In this document: positions 22,009 through 33,400 of the stretch, in pieces | Position numbering within the stretch: the stretch's first letter is position 1 | Layout: each line of letters starts with the position of its first letter | Source of the DNA: Azolla caroliniana | Taxonomy: Eukaryota; Polypodiophyta | Length of the DNA: 64,000 nt | NCBI GenBank assembly: GCA_043228905.1 | Contig: JBHGNT010000006.1 | Location: forward strand, 20,398,001 to 20,462,000 | Direction: 5' to 3' | Notes under the pieces: model-generated | Seen by the model: only the letters and a program-made list of their open reading frames with translations | Told to the model about the DNA's origin: nothing | The model's database searches: none | Made by a program: the position numbers and the translations under genes

Positions 22009-24372
22009 ATGTCAGAGAAAGCCAAACATTATCAGGTGAGTGAAGAAATGAACACTAAGGAAGGTTATGCCATTATGGCATTGCTAAAGATTTGTGCTAG
22101 GAAGAAGGATCTTTATAGAGGAAGTGAGCTGCATGCCCATATCTTGAAGAAGGGGTTACTTGACAAGAGTCCTTATCTAGCCAGTCCTTTAATCAATATG
22201 TATGTGAAATGTGGGATGTTTGAAAAAGCACAAGAAGTGCTCGAGGGGCTTCATGTTGGAGATTTAGTTTCTTGGAATGTATTAATCTCAGGTTATGTCT
22301 CAAAGAGACAAATCCATGAAGCATTTAAGTGTTTTGAAAGGATGCAAAATGATGGCCTCTCACCTGATGCAATCACGTTCACTTGCATCCTGAAGCTTTG
22401 CGGAAGCATAAAAAATATTGACAAGGGGAGAGAAATCCATGAAAGGGTTGTAAGTAGTGGCTTGTTGGCAAAGGATATTGTGCTTGGTACTGCTGTGGTG
22501 GATATGTATGCCAAAAATGGTATGCTGGAAAAAGCACAGGAAGTGCTTGATCAGCTTTCTGTTAAAGATACAATAGCTTGGAATGCGTTAATTGGAGGGT
22601 ATGCCCAACAAGGGAGAGGCCATGAGGCACTCAATTGTTTCGATCGGATGCAGAGTGACGGCTTGTCCCCGAATGTGGTCACTTTCATTTGCATTTTGAA
22701 GGCCTGCGGTAGCACTGAGTCTCTAGATAGAGGAAAGAAGATACATGACGAGATTGTACGTAGGAAGTTGTTGGAGAAAGATAATGTGCTTGGTAATGCT
22801 TTGGTGGATATGTATGCCAAATGTGGGATGCTCACAAAAGCACGACATTTGTTAGAGGAGCTTCCTATTCGAGATGTAGTCTCTTGGAATGCATTAATTG
22901 CAGGGTTTTCTCATTATAATCAAGGTCATGAAGCATTGAAGTGTTTCGAGGGCATGCAAAATGAAGGTCTATCTCCTAATGGGATTACCTTTACTTGTGT
23001 CTTGAAGGCATGTGGCAGCACAGGGTCTATAGAAAAGGGAAAGCAAATTCATGAAGAGATTGCTAATAGAGGCCTATTATGGAAGGATATTGTACTTGGT
23101 AGTGCGTTGGTAGATATGTATGTCAAATGTCACGATCTTGTAAAAGCACAGAGAGTGCTTGAAGAGCTTCCGGTTCGAAATGTAGTCTCTTGGTCAACTC
23201 TGATTGCAGGGTATGCCCAACAGGGACAGGGTAGGAGAGCATTAGATTCTTTTGCAAGGATGCAAACCGAAGGTTTCACTCCAAACATTGTTACATTCAT
23301 TTGCGTGTTGAATGCCTGTGGGAGCACCCGAGATATAGAGAAGGGCAAACAAATTCACGAGGAGGTTTCAAGTAGAGGCCTATTAGCAAAGGATGTTGTG
23401 CTTGGCAATGCTTTGGTGGATATGTATGCAAAATGTGATCTGCTTGCAAAGGCACATCAAGTGCTCATACAACTTCCTGTTCGAAGCGTTGCATCATGGA
23501 ATACATTGATTGCAGGGTATATTGAGACGCAGCAGTTCCATCAAGCAGTGGATTGTTATGGGCGCATGCAAGCTGATGGCCTTTGTCCAGACGTAGTCAC
23601 ATTCATTAGCATCTTGAAGGCTTGTGGTAACATAGGAGCTGTAGACAAGGGGGAAAAGGTTCATGAGGAGATTTTGAATCAGAGACTGCTTGAAAATGAT
23701 ATTATACTTGGAAATGCTTTGGTGGATATGTATGCAAAATGTGGGTTGCTTGTGAAAGCAGACGATGTGCTTGAAGAACTACCTATACGAAATGTAGTGT
23801 CGTGGAATGCACTAATTTCAGGTTATGCCGAACAGGGCCAATGCCATGAAGCACTGAACTGCCTTGAAAGAATGTGCAACGAAGGTGTTTCTCCGGATGA
23901 GGTCACGTTTCTGTGTATTCTAAGTGCTTGTAGCCACGCAAAATTATTTGAAGAGACCCAAACGCTTCTTTTGAATATGAAGGGGATCTATGGTGTCACA
24001 CCAAACATAGAGCACTATACTTGCATGGTGATGGGTTTCGGGTGTGCAGGGCACTTTGGCGAGGCAATTTCTGTGATTCAGACGATGCCTTCATTTGATT
24101 GTGCCATTTTTCTTGCCTTGTTGGGCGCTTGTCAAAAGCGTGGAAATGTGAAGCTTGGAAAGCTGGCGTTTGATCAGATAGTGCAACTAGACATTACTTG
24201 CGCAGCAGCATACATCCTCATGGCAAATATTTTCTCTGTAGCTGGCATGCAAGCAGATTCTGAAAAAATTGAATTGATGCGGCAAAAGTATGCCACCTCA
24301 AGGAAACAAGGAGACAGCTCATGGATGCTAGTGGAGAAGTTCATCGATTTTAGCTCCACAATACGGAAATAG
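22009..24372 (+). CDS. PPR protein (PLS-type, ends within the E region), copy 1
   Basis: A single exon encodes 787 residues from ATG 22009. From about residue 18 to 620 it is a tandem series of PPR motifs grouped in blocks of about 101 residues. The anchor SWN(A/V/T)LI.GY occurs six times, and the blocks share F.C(I/V)LKACGS, G..IHEEI and LGNALVDMYAKCG. Residues about 660-760 match E1/E2 motifs (PNIEHYTCMV, LLGACQKRGNVKLG, AAYILMANIFS). The protein ends MLVEKFIDFSSTIRK with no DYW deaminase domain. PLS-class PPR proteins usually bind organellar RNA sequence-specifically, with each motif reading one base, and those with E domains serve mainly in C-to-U editing. No obvious strong transit peptide is seen at the N terminus, so an upstream exon is possible. 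It is a tandem duplicate of the gene 740 bp downstream. Confidence 0.9.
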   Translation: MSEKAKHYQVSEEMNTKEGYAIMALLKICARKKDLYRGSELHAHILKKGLLDKSPYLASPLINMYVKCGMFEKAQEVLEGLHVGDLVSWNVLISGYVSKRQIHEAFKCFERMQNDGLSPDAITFTCILKLCGSIKNIDKGREIHERVVSSGLLAKDIVLGTAVVDMYAKNGMLEKAQEVLDQLSVKDTIAWNALIGGYAQQGRGHEALNCFDRMQSDGLSPNVVTFICILKACGSTESLDRGKKIHDEIVRRKLLEKDNVLGNALVDMYAKCGMLTKARHLLEELPIRDVVSWNALIAGFSHYNQGHEALKCFEGMQNEGLSPNGITFTCVLKACGSTGSIEKGKQIHEEIANRGLLWKDIVLGSALVDMYVKCHDLVKAQRVLEELPVRNVVSWSTLIAGYAQQGQGRRALDSFARMQTEGFTPNIVTFICVLNACGSTRDIEKGKQIHEEVSSRGLLAKDVVLGNALVDMYAKCDLLAKAHQVLIQLPVRSVASWNTLIAGYIETQQFHQAVDCYGRMQADGLCPDVVTFISILKACGNIGAVDKGEKVHEEILNQRLLENDIILGNALVDMYAKCGLLVKADDVLEELPIRNVVSWNALISGYAEQGQCHEALNCLERMCNEGVSPDEVTFLCILSACSHAKLFEETQTLLLNMKGIYGVTPNIEHYTCMVMGFGCAGHFGEAISVIQTMPSFDCAIFLALLGACQKRGNVKLGKLAFDQIVQLDITCAAAYILMANIFSVAGMQADSEKIELMRQKYATSRKQGDSSWMLVEKFIDFSSTIRK

Positions 24373-24530
24373 GGTGTGGATGCAAGTGGAGAAGCTCATT
24401 AATTTTCAGTCCACAACACAAATAGTTTGTGGATGCAAGTGGAGAAGTTAATTAGTTTTTGGGCTACAACACTGAAATAGTGTGGATGCAAATGGAGATG
24501 CTCACTGATGTTCGGTCTCAATACGACCAA
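24322..24530 (+). repeat. Tandem repeat made from the 3' end of the PPR copy-1 coding sequence
   Basis: TGGATGC(T/A)AGTGGAGAAG begins at 24322 inside the last codons and recurs at 24377, 24430 and 24483 (spacing 55, 53 and 53 bp) with a TCCACAACAC...AATAG tail. The first unit supplies the present stop codon. Confidence 0.85.
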
Positions 24531-25118
24531 TGGTCAAATGATAGATAGTTATGCAAAGTTAAAGGTCATTGGTCGTAATTATCAAAAGCAAGATTTTGTA
24601 ATGAATGATCGAGAAGAAAATTTCCCAAGGTACCTAGCATCAAGGAAGTAGTGTCTATAGCCCAGTTTGCTGTCAACGAATGTTGCATAGTCCCCTGCCT
24701 GCAGGAAGTATTTGCATGCTCATCTACCTCCATTTCTTGCATGTCAAAATGATCTTGAATCAGTCCCACGTAAGTGCACATTGGTTTTTATCTATTCCCA
24801 CCCTGAGCCCTCTTCTCTTAGGTGTACTTTTACTTATTTTGGGCCATAAAGAAAAGGAACCATGACTGCACATATTGAGATTCTGTTTCTTACATAAGGA
24901 TGGCATTTATCATGTACTGATGAATACTAAGGGAGAGAGAGAGCTTTTGTATATATTCTGAACGATCTGTTTTTGGGAGCAGAAGCTCTCATTATGTCAA
25001 TAGATGGTGCAATCCCAAGGATGACCTTAGACGACAGGTTTTTGTATCAATCCATTGTAGACAGCTCAACATCAACAATGGAAGTCTGCAACAGGAAAAT
25101 AATTTTACCCTTGTGTCC
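24531..25118. other. Spacer between the two PPR genes
   Basis: A frame collinear with the second PPR gene stays open from 24924 to 25118 but has no ATG. It ends ENNFTLVSMLK, which looks like the usual lead into a first PPR motif. The true start may lie in an upstream exon or be ATG 25119. Confidence 0.4.
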
Positions 25119-27437
25119 ATGCTCAAGACTTGTGCCACGAGGAGGGATCTGTCGAAAGGCACAACACTGCATGCTCATATTCTTAAAAAGGGGCTTCTTG
25201 GAAAGAGTCCTTATCTAGCTAGTACCATAATTAATATGTATGCGAAATGTGGGGTGCTTGAAAAAGCAAAGCAAGTACTTGATGGGCTTCCATTTCGGGA
25301 TGTAGTCTCTTGGAATGCACTCATTGCAGGGTACACTCAACAGGGGCAAGGGCATGAAGCATTGAGCTGTTTTGAGAGAATGCAAAGTGATGGGTTCTCT
25401 CCCAATGCAGTTACTTTCACTTGCATCTTAAAGGCATGTGGCAGCACAGGGGCTATTGACAAGGGCAAAGAGATCCATGAGGAGATAGTGAGCAAGGGTA
25501 TGCTGGAGAGGGACATTGTGCTTGGCACAGCATTGGTGGATATGTATGCAAAATGTGGTGGGCTTGAAAAGGCACAACAAGTCCTCGAAGAGCTGCCTAT
25601 GCGAAATGTAGTCTCCTGGACAGCACTGATTGCAGGATATGCTCAACAAGGGCACGATCACGCTGCACTAAACTGTTTCGAGAGGATGCAAAGTGAAGGT
25701 CTCTTGCCGAACGCAATCACGTTCATTTGTACCTTGAAGGCTTGTGGGGGCACTAAGTCTATCAGAAAAGGTGAACAAATTCACGACACAATCATGCATC
25801 AGGGCTTGTTATATACTGATATTGCACTTGCCAACGCTTTGGTGGATATGTATGCTAAATGTGCCATGCTTGCCAAAGCACAACAGGTTCTAGAAGAGCT
25901 TCCTTATCGAAACGTAGTCACATGGAATGCACTAATCACAGGATATATGGAACAAGGTTACGACCATGAAACTCTGAACTGTTTTGAGCGAATGCAGAGT
26001 GAGGGCCTTGTTCCAAATGGTTTGACCTACATTCATGTCTTGAAGGCTTGTTCTAGAACCGGTTCTATAGACAAAGGACAAAACATCCATGAAAAGATTG
26101 TGAATCTAGGCTTGCTTGAGAAAGATGTTGTACTAGGTACTGCATTGGTAGATATGTATGCCAAATGTGGTATGCTTGGAAAAGCCCAAAAGGTGCTGGA
26201 AAAGCTTTCATCCCGTGATGTAGTTGCTTGGAATGCACTAATCACAGGCTATGCAGAAGGGGGCGAACATTGCAAAGCATTGTACTGTTTTGATCAGATG
26301 CAAAGTGAGGGTCTTTCTCCAGATGATGTCACCTATGTTTGCATATTGAATGCTTGTGGTAGTACACGAGCTATAGACAAGGGCAAACAAATCCATGACA
26401 ATATTGTGAGGAATGGGTTGCTGCCAAAATGTATTATGCTTGGCAATGCTTTAGTGGATATGTATGCTAAATGTGGTCTGCTCGGAAAAGCGCGAGAAGT
26501 TCTTGCCAGATTGCCTCATCGAAACATAGTCTCATGGTCAGCATTAATTGCAGGGTATGCTCAACAAGGGCAAGGCCATGAAGCACTAGACTGTTTTGAA
26601 AAGATGCAACGAGAGGGCATCTCTCCAAATACTGTCACCCTTATTTGCATCTTGAAAGCATGCGGCAGTACAGGGGCCATAGACAAAGGCAAAGAAATTC
26701 ACAAAGATGCCACCCATCGAGGCTTATTAAATGATATTGGCTTGGGAAATGCTTTGATTGACATGTACACAAAATGTGATATGCTTTCCAAAGCACAAGA
26801 AGTACATGAAGAGCTTCCTTTTCGAAACATAATCTCATGGAATACATTAGTTGCAGGGTATGCCCAACATGGGCAATTCCACCAAGCAGTCAGTTGTTTT
26901 GAGCAAATGCAATGTGAGGGTCTCTTGCCAAATAGGGTCACTTTCCTATGCCTTTTAAGTGCATGCAGTCATTCGGGGATGCTGGATGATGCACAAATGA
27001 TTTTTGGGAGTATGATTGAAAAATCTGGTATTACTCCAGATGTTGAGCATCATACTTGCATGGTTGTGGCTTTTGGGTGTGCGGGCTGCTTCGACGATGC
27101 AATAGCCATGATTAAGGTAGTGCCATCATCTGATTATACAATCTGGCTTGCACTATTGGGTGCATGTAAAAAATGGAGCAATGTAAAGCTTGGGAGATTG
27201 GTTTTCGATCAGATAGTGCAACTGGAGTGTAGTTCAGCTGCAGCATATATCCTTATGGCGAATATTTTTTCAGCCGCTGGAATGCAACGAGATCTAGAGA
27301 AGATTGAAGCCATGAGACTCAAATATGCCCCAGGCATGCCACATATGTCTAAGAGAGAGTTTATGATTAGAGATACAAACTGCCTCCATTTTTCTGAGGA
27401 TGATTGTGGTGCAACTAATTTGGAATGTCCCACTTAA
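25119..27437 (+). CDS. PPR protein (PLS-type, vestigial DYW tail), copy 2
   Basis: The single exon frame gives 772 residues from the first in-frame ATG at 25119. A GTG at 25113 is not a plausible plant start. It has six blocks of about 101 residues (anchors VSWNALIAGY, VSWTALIAGY, VTWNALITGY, VAWNALITGY, VSWSALIAGY, ISWNTLVAGY), then E1/E2 (PDVEHHTCMV, LLGACKKWSNVKLG, AAYILMANIFSAAGM). The end reads MIRDTNCLHFSEDDCGATN, which resembles the closing RD..RFHHF..G.CSC.DYW of DYW deaminases. The roughly 100 residues that normally precede it, including the HxE zinc site, are missing. It would therefore bind RNA but need a partner deaminase, or be decaying. Expected location is mitochondrion or chloroplast. 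Its sequence is close to copy 1, consistent with tandem duplication. Confidence 0.88.
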   Translation: MLKTCATRRDLSKGTTLHAHILKKGLLGKSPYLASTIINMYAKCGVLEKAKQVLDGLPFRDVVSWNALIAGYTQQGQGHEALSCFERMQSDGFSPNAVTFTCILKACGSTGAIDKGKEIHEEIVSKGMLERDIVLGTALVDMYAKCGGLEKAQQVLEELPMRNVVSWTALIAGYAQQGHDHAALNCFERMQSEGLLPNAITFICTLKACGGTKSIRKGEQIHDTIMHQGLLYTDIALANALVDMYAKCAMLAKAQQVLEELPYRNVVTWNALITGYMEQGYDHETLNCFERMQSEGLVPNGLTYIHVLKACSRTGSIDKGQNIHEKIVNLGLLEKDVVLGTALVDMYAKCGMLGKAQKVLEKLSSRDVVAWNALITGYAEGGEHCKALYCFDQMQSEGLSPDDVTYVCILNACGSTRAIDKGKQIHDNIVRNGLLPKCIMLGNALVDMYAKCGLLGKAREVLARLPHRNIVSWSALIAGYAQQGQGHEALDCFEKMQREGISPNTVTLICILKACGSTGAIDKGKEIHKDATHRGLLNDIGLGNALIDMYTKCDMLSKAQEVHEELPFRNIISWNTLVAGYAQHGQFHQAVSCFEQMQCEGLLPNRVTFLCLLSACSHSGMLDDAQMIFGSMIEKSGITPDVEHHTCMVVAFGCAGCFDDAIAMIKVVPSSDYTIWLALLGACKKWSNVKLGRLVFDQIVQLECSSAAAYILMANIFSAAGMQRDLEKIEAMRLKYAPGMPHMSKREFMIRDTNCLHFSEDDCGATNLECPT

Positions 27438-30424
27438 TCATGCCATAAATTATTATGGGTATCGGTTGATAATAAAAAAATATGCAAGTAGATTCATGGT
27501 ATTGCGAACTAGCCCTAGGATTTTGAAATGACTTAAAACACATTTGATTTTTATGTTTTGGTTCCATTACGAACTGCAATTGGATAAAGGGATTTGTGAC
27601 GTTGATTGCAGGATGCAATAATGTTTGGGTATTAGGGGAATAATCCCTTGCGAAAACATCTAGACTAATTGCTAGGTAGCCAGCCAAATCACATTTTGTT
27701 GCAGGAGTCATTGCTCAACCCAATTCATAGATATTTGCCACAAAGGTTTATTTGAAGATAAAGTTGATATTTCATCACCAAAAAAAGTGATTGTTGTAGT
27801 TAACCGAGGCACTCCTTTTCCTTCAATTATTAAATTGTTCTATCGAATATTCATGAAAGTAGATGTTACATTATCTTTATATGCAATATGAGATACAATG
27901 GCATCTCAATGTAACATAAACCATCCACAAATTCCACTCATATTAATGGATATTCTTTGCAAAGTTTTCAAAGTGATTGTGGACCTTGGAATTCGCAATC
28001 ATTTAGTTAGAACCTCACGCCAAACATGCTTCACATTTATCCATACCATGTGTTATTATTTAGTGGACCACATACATGGTTCATAACTTTTAACACCCAC
28101 CAAACTATAACAAGAAAGGATCCAATGGATGCATTAGCTCTAGTTTATTATGATTTATAAACTACTACACGCTAAACAAAACCCCCCACTTTAATGCAAC
28201 AAACTAAATTCACAAAGTTGATGCAATTGATAGGATGAATACCTTTATGAATTGTTCACCTTGCAAAGATGCACACAAGAAGAGAAGAGTGGTACACCCA
28301 TATTTCAATAAAGTGATTGTGTTCTAGATGCTGAAGAATACATATAAATTAAGCACATCAACACGAGAGAGACATCAAATGATGGCACCAACTATATCAA
28401 CATCACTAACAATCCAAAGAATCTACAATCAATCACACTTACTGAAGGAGATGGCCTTTTTCCATTGAAGGAGATGGCCTTGTTCCATCAAAGCGTGATT
28501 CTGACATTCCTAAACTTGTTGAGGGCAAGATATGCATAGTCAACTAGTCTCATCACCTATTCCTCAAAGTCCCATCTCAAAACCCAAGCCTTGTGAAGAC
28601 TCTATAGCCATGATGCATTAATTATGAATATATATTGAATCTGCAAAGAATGGATATTGTAGCTAGGAAGCAAAAGGGTTTTGATAGCAAACAACAAGAT
28701 ATGCTCTTAACATACATCAATGTGTTTTGTGACAAATATGGTGGGCGCAACATGCAATATAATGGGTTAAGCCTGTCCCCATATTTTTCCAATCTCATAA
28801 ACATGTGTTGCAAAAGGCCTCCTTTACAACAGAATTTGTCAATGCATCATGAAGCAATTGTGTTGCATCCTATCTTTCAAACCATCTTTTCATATCTGCA
28901 TCCAACTAGGACACAAAATTTTGCTTTCGAGTGTCCCTTGGATATTTTCACTTGCTTCCCATGTTCTATGCAATTGATGTGAGGGAATTTTTTGAGCCTT
29001 AATAAACAACCCTTTTCATGATTGTGATCTCAACAATATAAACCCTTACCTCTCAAGAAACATCAATAAAGTGATTGAAATTTTTTGAAATTCCATTACC
29101 CGTATGGACACATATAACCTTTTCGTAGATTCACTTATTTCATAATCCAAGATATTTGCAATATCATCTCACAATAGCAAGGCTAGAAATCATCCCCTTA
29201 CTTTAGTTCCTCTCAGGCTCAAGCTCATGCATTATAGTTATAGATCTTCAATGTAGCAATATATTGGCCTTGAATAAGTCCCTTCAAGCTTCTCACATTA
29301 CAGCATTTTTTGTTGGCTTTTGCTCCAAAGGGCAACCTCTCAAGATTCAGAATGCCTATCCTATCAGAAACACTTCTACGTTGCAAAAATGTGGAGATTC
29401 AAAGCTATCTTTTGAGACATATTAGCCAATTCTATTTGAAACACTTCCATGTTGCAAAAATCTGAAGATTCAGAGCTATCTTTTAAGACCTCATAATGCC
29501 TATTTTATCTTAAACATATTTCATCTAGGGTCAACACATAGTTGCATGTGTTATACTGGATCATGCACATGGGGTTGAAGACGAAAGTGATGGATCGATC
29601 ATTCAAAGATAGAGACATTAATTATTCAATACACTTATAAGGTACAACACCTATTACATCTATAAACATTGTACAATACATTGGTACAGACATGTATGAA
29701 CTACACCAAACAAAAAATTAGAACAAATACCCACAAAGCAAATTTTTAAGCCATTTGGATCGTCCCGGATGGAATGATAAACAACGCTCTATATGTAAAC
29801 TCTCTAATTTGAGATAACAAACTCTCTATGGATGGGTTCAACAAGAGAGAAAAGATACAAACATCTTACATTCTTGAGAGGTGGTCACATGGTGCAAGGC
29901 TTCCCGTCCCTGGGAGGTTGATTAGTGTACATAACAAACAACTAAAAATAAACATGTATATATTTCAATCATATATTGACAATTCATAATTTTTTATCAT
30001 ACATAATCAAAGCACCGTCTCCAAAACGCCTTTAAAATGTCCCAGTTCTTCCATTTCTGAGACACAATTCTAGTTGTAACAAGATGGGGAATTCCCTCAT
30101 TTAAAAGCTACAAGCCAAGCCTTGAGGAAGCTTAGGCTTGGACACAAATAAATCAAGTGCTCTCTTGGCCTTATTTTAATTGAATAAAAGAACCATATCA
30201 CACGACCTATACGTTCTCCCTGGACATGAATAATGTCGAGCCCAATGGAGTTATGTTACAGTTACGACTCTTCCAGGAAAACATTGATACTTACAAAAAT
30301 CTAGAGGGCCAACATCTCAAGCTAGCCCAACATATGTTTGATGAGTGAGGAATTCATCTTGTGAATTAGTGGTTGCAAATTTGAAAAGATAGCCACAAGG
30401 TAGAAATTTCATCCTTGTGCTACC
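27438..30424. other. Intergenic stretch without recognised genes
   Basis: AT-rich with scattered stops on both strands. A 115-codon frame at 28635-28982 is not recognised. The portion 28830-28925 resembles 43330-43420 at the nucleotide level (ATGCATCA, TATCTTTCAAAC, CAAAATTTTGCTTT), so it is likely an old dispersed repeat. Confidence 0.5.
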
Positions 30425-33400
30425 TCATTTGAGCATGGTAAAACCCTCGCTAGAAGGCATTTTCTTAACTTCAAGTTGCATGAGATGAGCCCTTAGGCTC
30501 TGCTCTTCGGTCTGTAAAATCAACAAGGTATATATGGTTTTACTAGTAACCTCTAAAGGTACATAGAAATGAAATGTGAAATTATTACATACACAAAATG
30601 ACCCATTAGACAAAGATTACAATACAGATACAGAGAGAGAGAGAGACCTCTAATAAAGCCGTCAAAGCTAGAAGATCACTACATTCTTTCAGGGCAGCCT
30701 TCTCCATCATTATAGTCTTCGCAAGTTCAGATAGTAAAGATTCAGTAGTTTCTGCCTGTAAACAATGCATGAAACATGACAATGCAACTGAAAAAAAAAC
30801 ACTAGATTGAACATAAACACTCTTCAAGAAAGTCTTACCTTGACCAACACTTTACTTATAGATGATTGCACCTCCTCCATAATGTCCATGGCTGAAGACA
30901 GAACTTCCTTTGTAGCCATGATGTCTACCTGCTGAAAGTAAACAGCCTTATCCAATAAGAATTCGATTACATTCCTGCATGGTTAGGGATGGCAAAGGTA
31001 AGGGGAAATGACCTTTGCTCCAATAACTGGAACTCTCACTATAGTAGCTTCTAGAGCTTCCATAACACCAGTTACAGCTGATGAGTGTTCAGATTGCAGA
31101 GACTCCCATTCTTCCAAATGTGCAGCCTGCCAAAAGGAATATTAGATAATATTCCAAAACAAGCACTGCCAAGATAATCATATACGTACATGTACAGCTT
31201 AACATGAATGGCCTGACTAAGGGACTGAACCTCAAATAAGTAACCGTACATTTATCTGGATGAATGTTGAGGATCAGGCCTGTACTAAGAATCTATTACT
31301 TCATTAGCTACACCCATAAAGGTGCAAGAACAATGACTCTTTAACATCCCTCCAAATAAGAGTACATTCAGAAGTTACAGGTTCAAACTTTTACACAGGC
31401 TTTCACACTAGGATGGATTTAATCCATTGGTATTGTCTTGAGTCAGATCATTTGAGATCCCAAAGCGAGTACTAAGCCACATGACAGTAAACACAGGGAC
31501 AAGTAGCAAGATCCCACCAAAGAAAGAAATCCTTACATTTGCCTCAAGCACTGAATCCACCTTCACTTCATGCCTAATTTTGTTTAGTTCGATCTGTTTG
31601 GTTGCTATCGACATCCGCAAGTCACATGTTCTTGAAAAGCATTGATACAGTTGCCTCTGCATAGATTTATCACATGATTAGTCTCTTAACTTTTCAAGGG
31701 AATGGTTAACCTGTGTGAGTGTGATTTATACCTCCGCTTCTGCAGCTTGTGCCTTCATAGCTGTGTGAGCTCGAGCATTCACGAACTGCCATTGCAACCA
31801 ACGGTTATGAAGCAACCTTAGCTCATGAGCCTCTTCAAGCTGGCTTATACATTTCTTGTTTCTTTGTGAATCCACACCAAAATTCAATAAGCTTGATGAA
31901 GGCACTCGCCTAGTAGCATTACAAGAAACCAGCATCGAATGTCCAGATCTATTTTTTGTGGGACTGGCAAGCCGTCTTGAAGGAGAGTAGACTCTCACTG
32001 TTTTTACATAAGATGGAGAAAGTGGAGATGGAGATGTACAATGGGAAGATCGTATCGGGGTGGTTGATCGAGAAGATTTAGAGGCTTTTAACTGTTTGAT
32101 TCTTGTTGGATCTTGCCAAAACCGAGCAGGAACCACAGTTCCTCTGACTCTAATAGTGACATTTGCGCCAGAAGACGAAACTGACTGGCTTCCTGAGGAT
32201 GTACTTTCTGTGTCCGATCCATTATCCACAACCACGGAATTTGACTGGGGGAGGAAATGATCGGTTTCCGTTTCATCTTTCATCTCACATAGACGAGAAG
32301 TTAGCTCATCAGCATTATCCAATTGAGCTGGTATTTCTTCTTTGATATCCCCATTAACACACAATATATCATTCAGGTTCCTACTGTCATTGTCAGGACT
32401 ATTGGTTGTCATGGTTTTGTGCACTTTGGAAGCATATTTTGTTGGCAAAAACGAAGCTGAAGAGCTTAATGTGGCATCTTTCTCCATGAAAGAGTCCACA
32501 TTACCCTTGGTGATTAGTATTTTCACATCCCCTGTATCAGGCTTTATAGAGGAATCAGGTTTAGAAGCTAGATACTCTATTACAGGCTTTGCATTTTCAC
32601 GTTGATCAGATGCATTCACCTTGCGCCGCAGTGGGGTCCTTCTTCTTTGTGGTGAAAACCTGGTTTGAGTTGGCCCTTTTAGCACCATTTCCACCACCTT
32701 GCCATTGTCAGAGCCATGCAGGGTGCCAACGTCATGGTCTGATACCTCAACCAGTTACACATTCTCAGTGATGAATGAAACATCGTACTAAATAACTTAT
32801 AAATACAAATGTATCCTCTATTCTCAATGATGAATATTGAGAAGGTGCAACTAAAAATATTAACGCATATATTCACAATGGTGATTGAAGAATTTCTATT
32901 AATAATCTGAACACATCTGTTCTCAGGGAAGAATGAAAATATCCAATAAAAGAAGTTCTAAATTCAAATTTGGTTATGCTCAATGGTCAATGAAATGAAC
33001 CAATCCTACCAAAAAGTTTAACACCTATGCAGAAATAACTTTAATACATCTTATATGATCAATAGAGAATGCAGAGGTCATACTAAAGAAGAGCTGAACA
33101 GATCTTATATGACTAATGGTGAATGCAATGATCGTACTAAGCATGTAGTTTGAATCCACATTTTTAATGCATCTTATATGATCAATAGAGAATGCAAAGT
33201 TCATACTACGAAGAGCTGAACAGATCTTATATGACTAATGGTAAATGCAACGATTGCACTAAGCATATAAATTGAATCCACTTTTTTAATGCATCTTATA
33301 TCATCAATAGAGAATGCAAAGGCCATACTAAGAAGAGCTGAACAGATCTTATATGACTAATGGTGAATGCAACGATCGTACTAAGCATGTCTTTTGAATC

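Noticed and set aside
25113-25118. GTG start for the second PPR gene
   Set aside because: A plant nuclear gene is not expected to start at GTG here. The first in-frame ATG is at 25119, or the start lies in an upstream exon.
28635-28982. 115-codon frame as a gene
   Set aside because: No recognisable domain, and part of it resembles a second AT-rich locus at 43.35 kb, so a decayed repeat is more likely.
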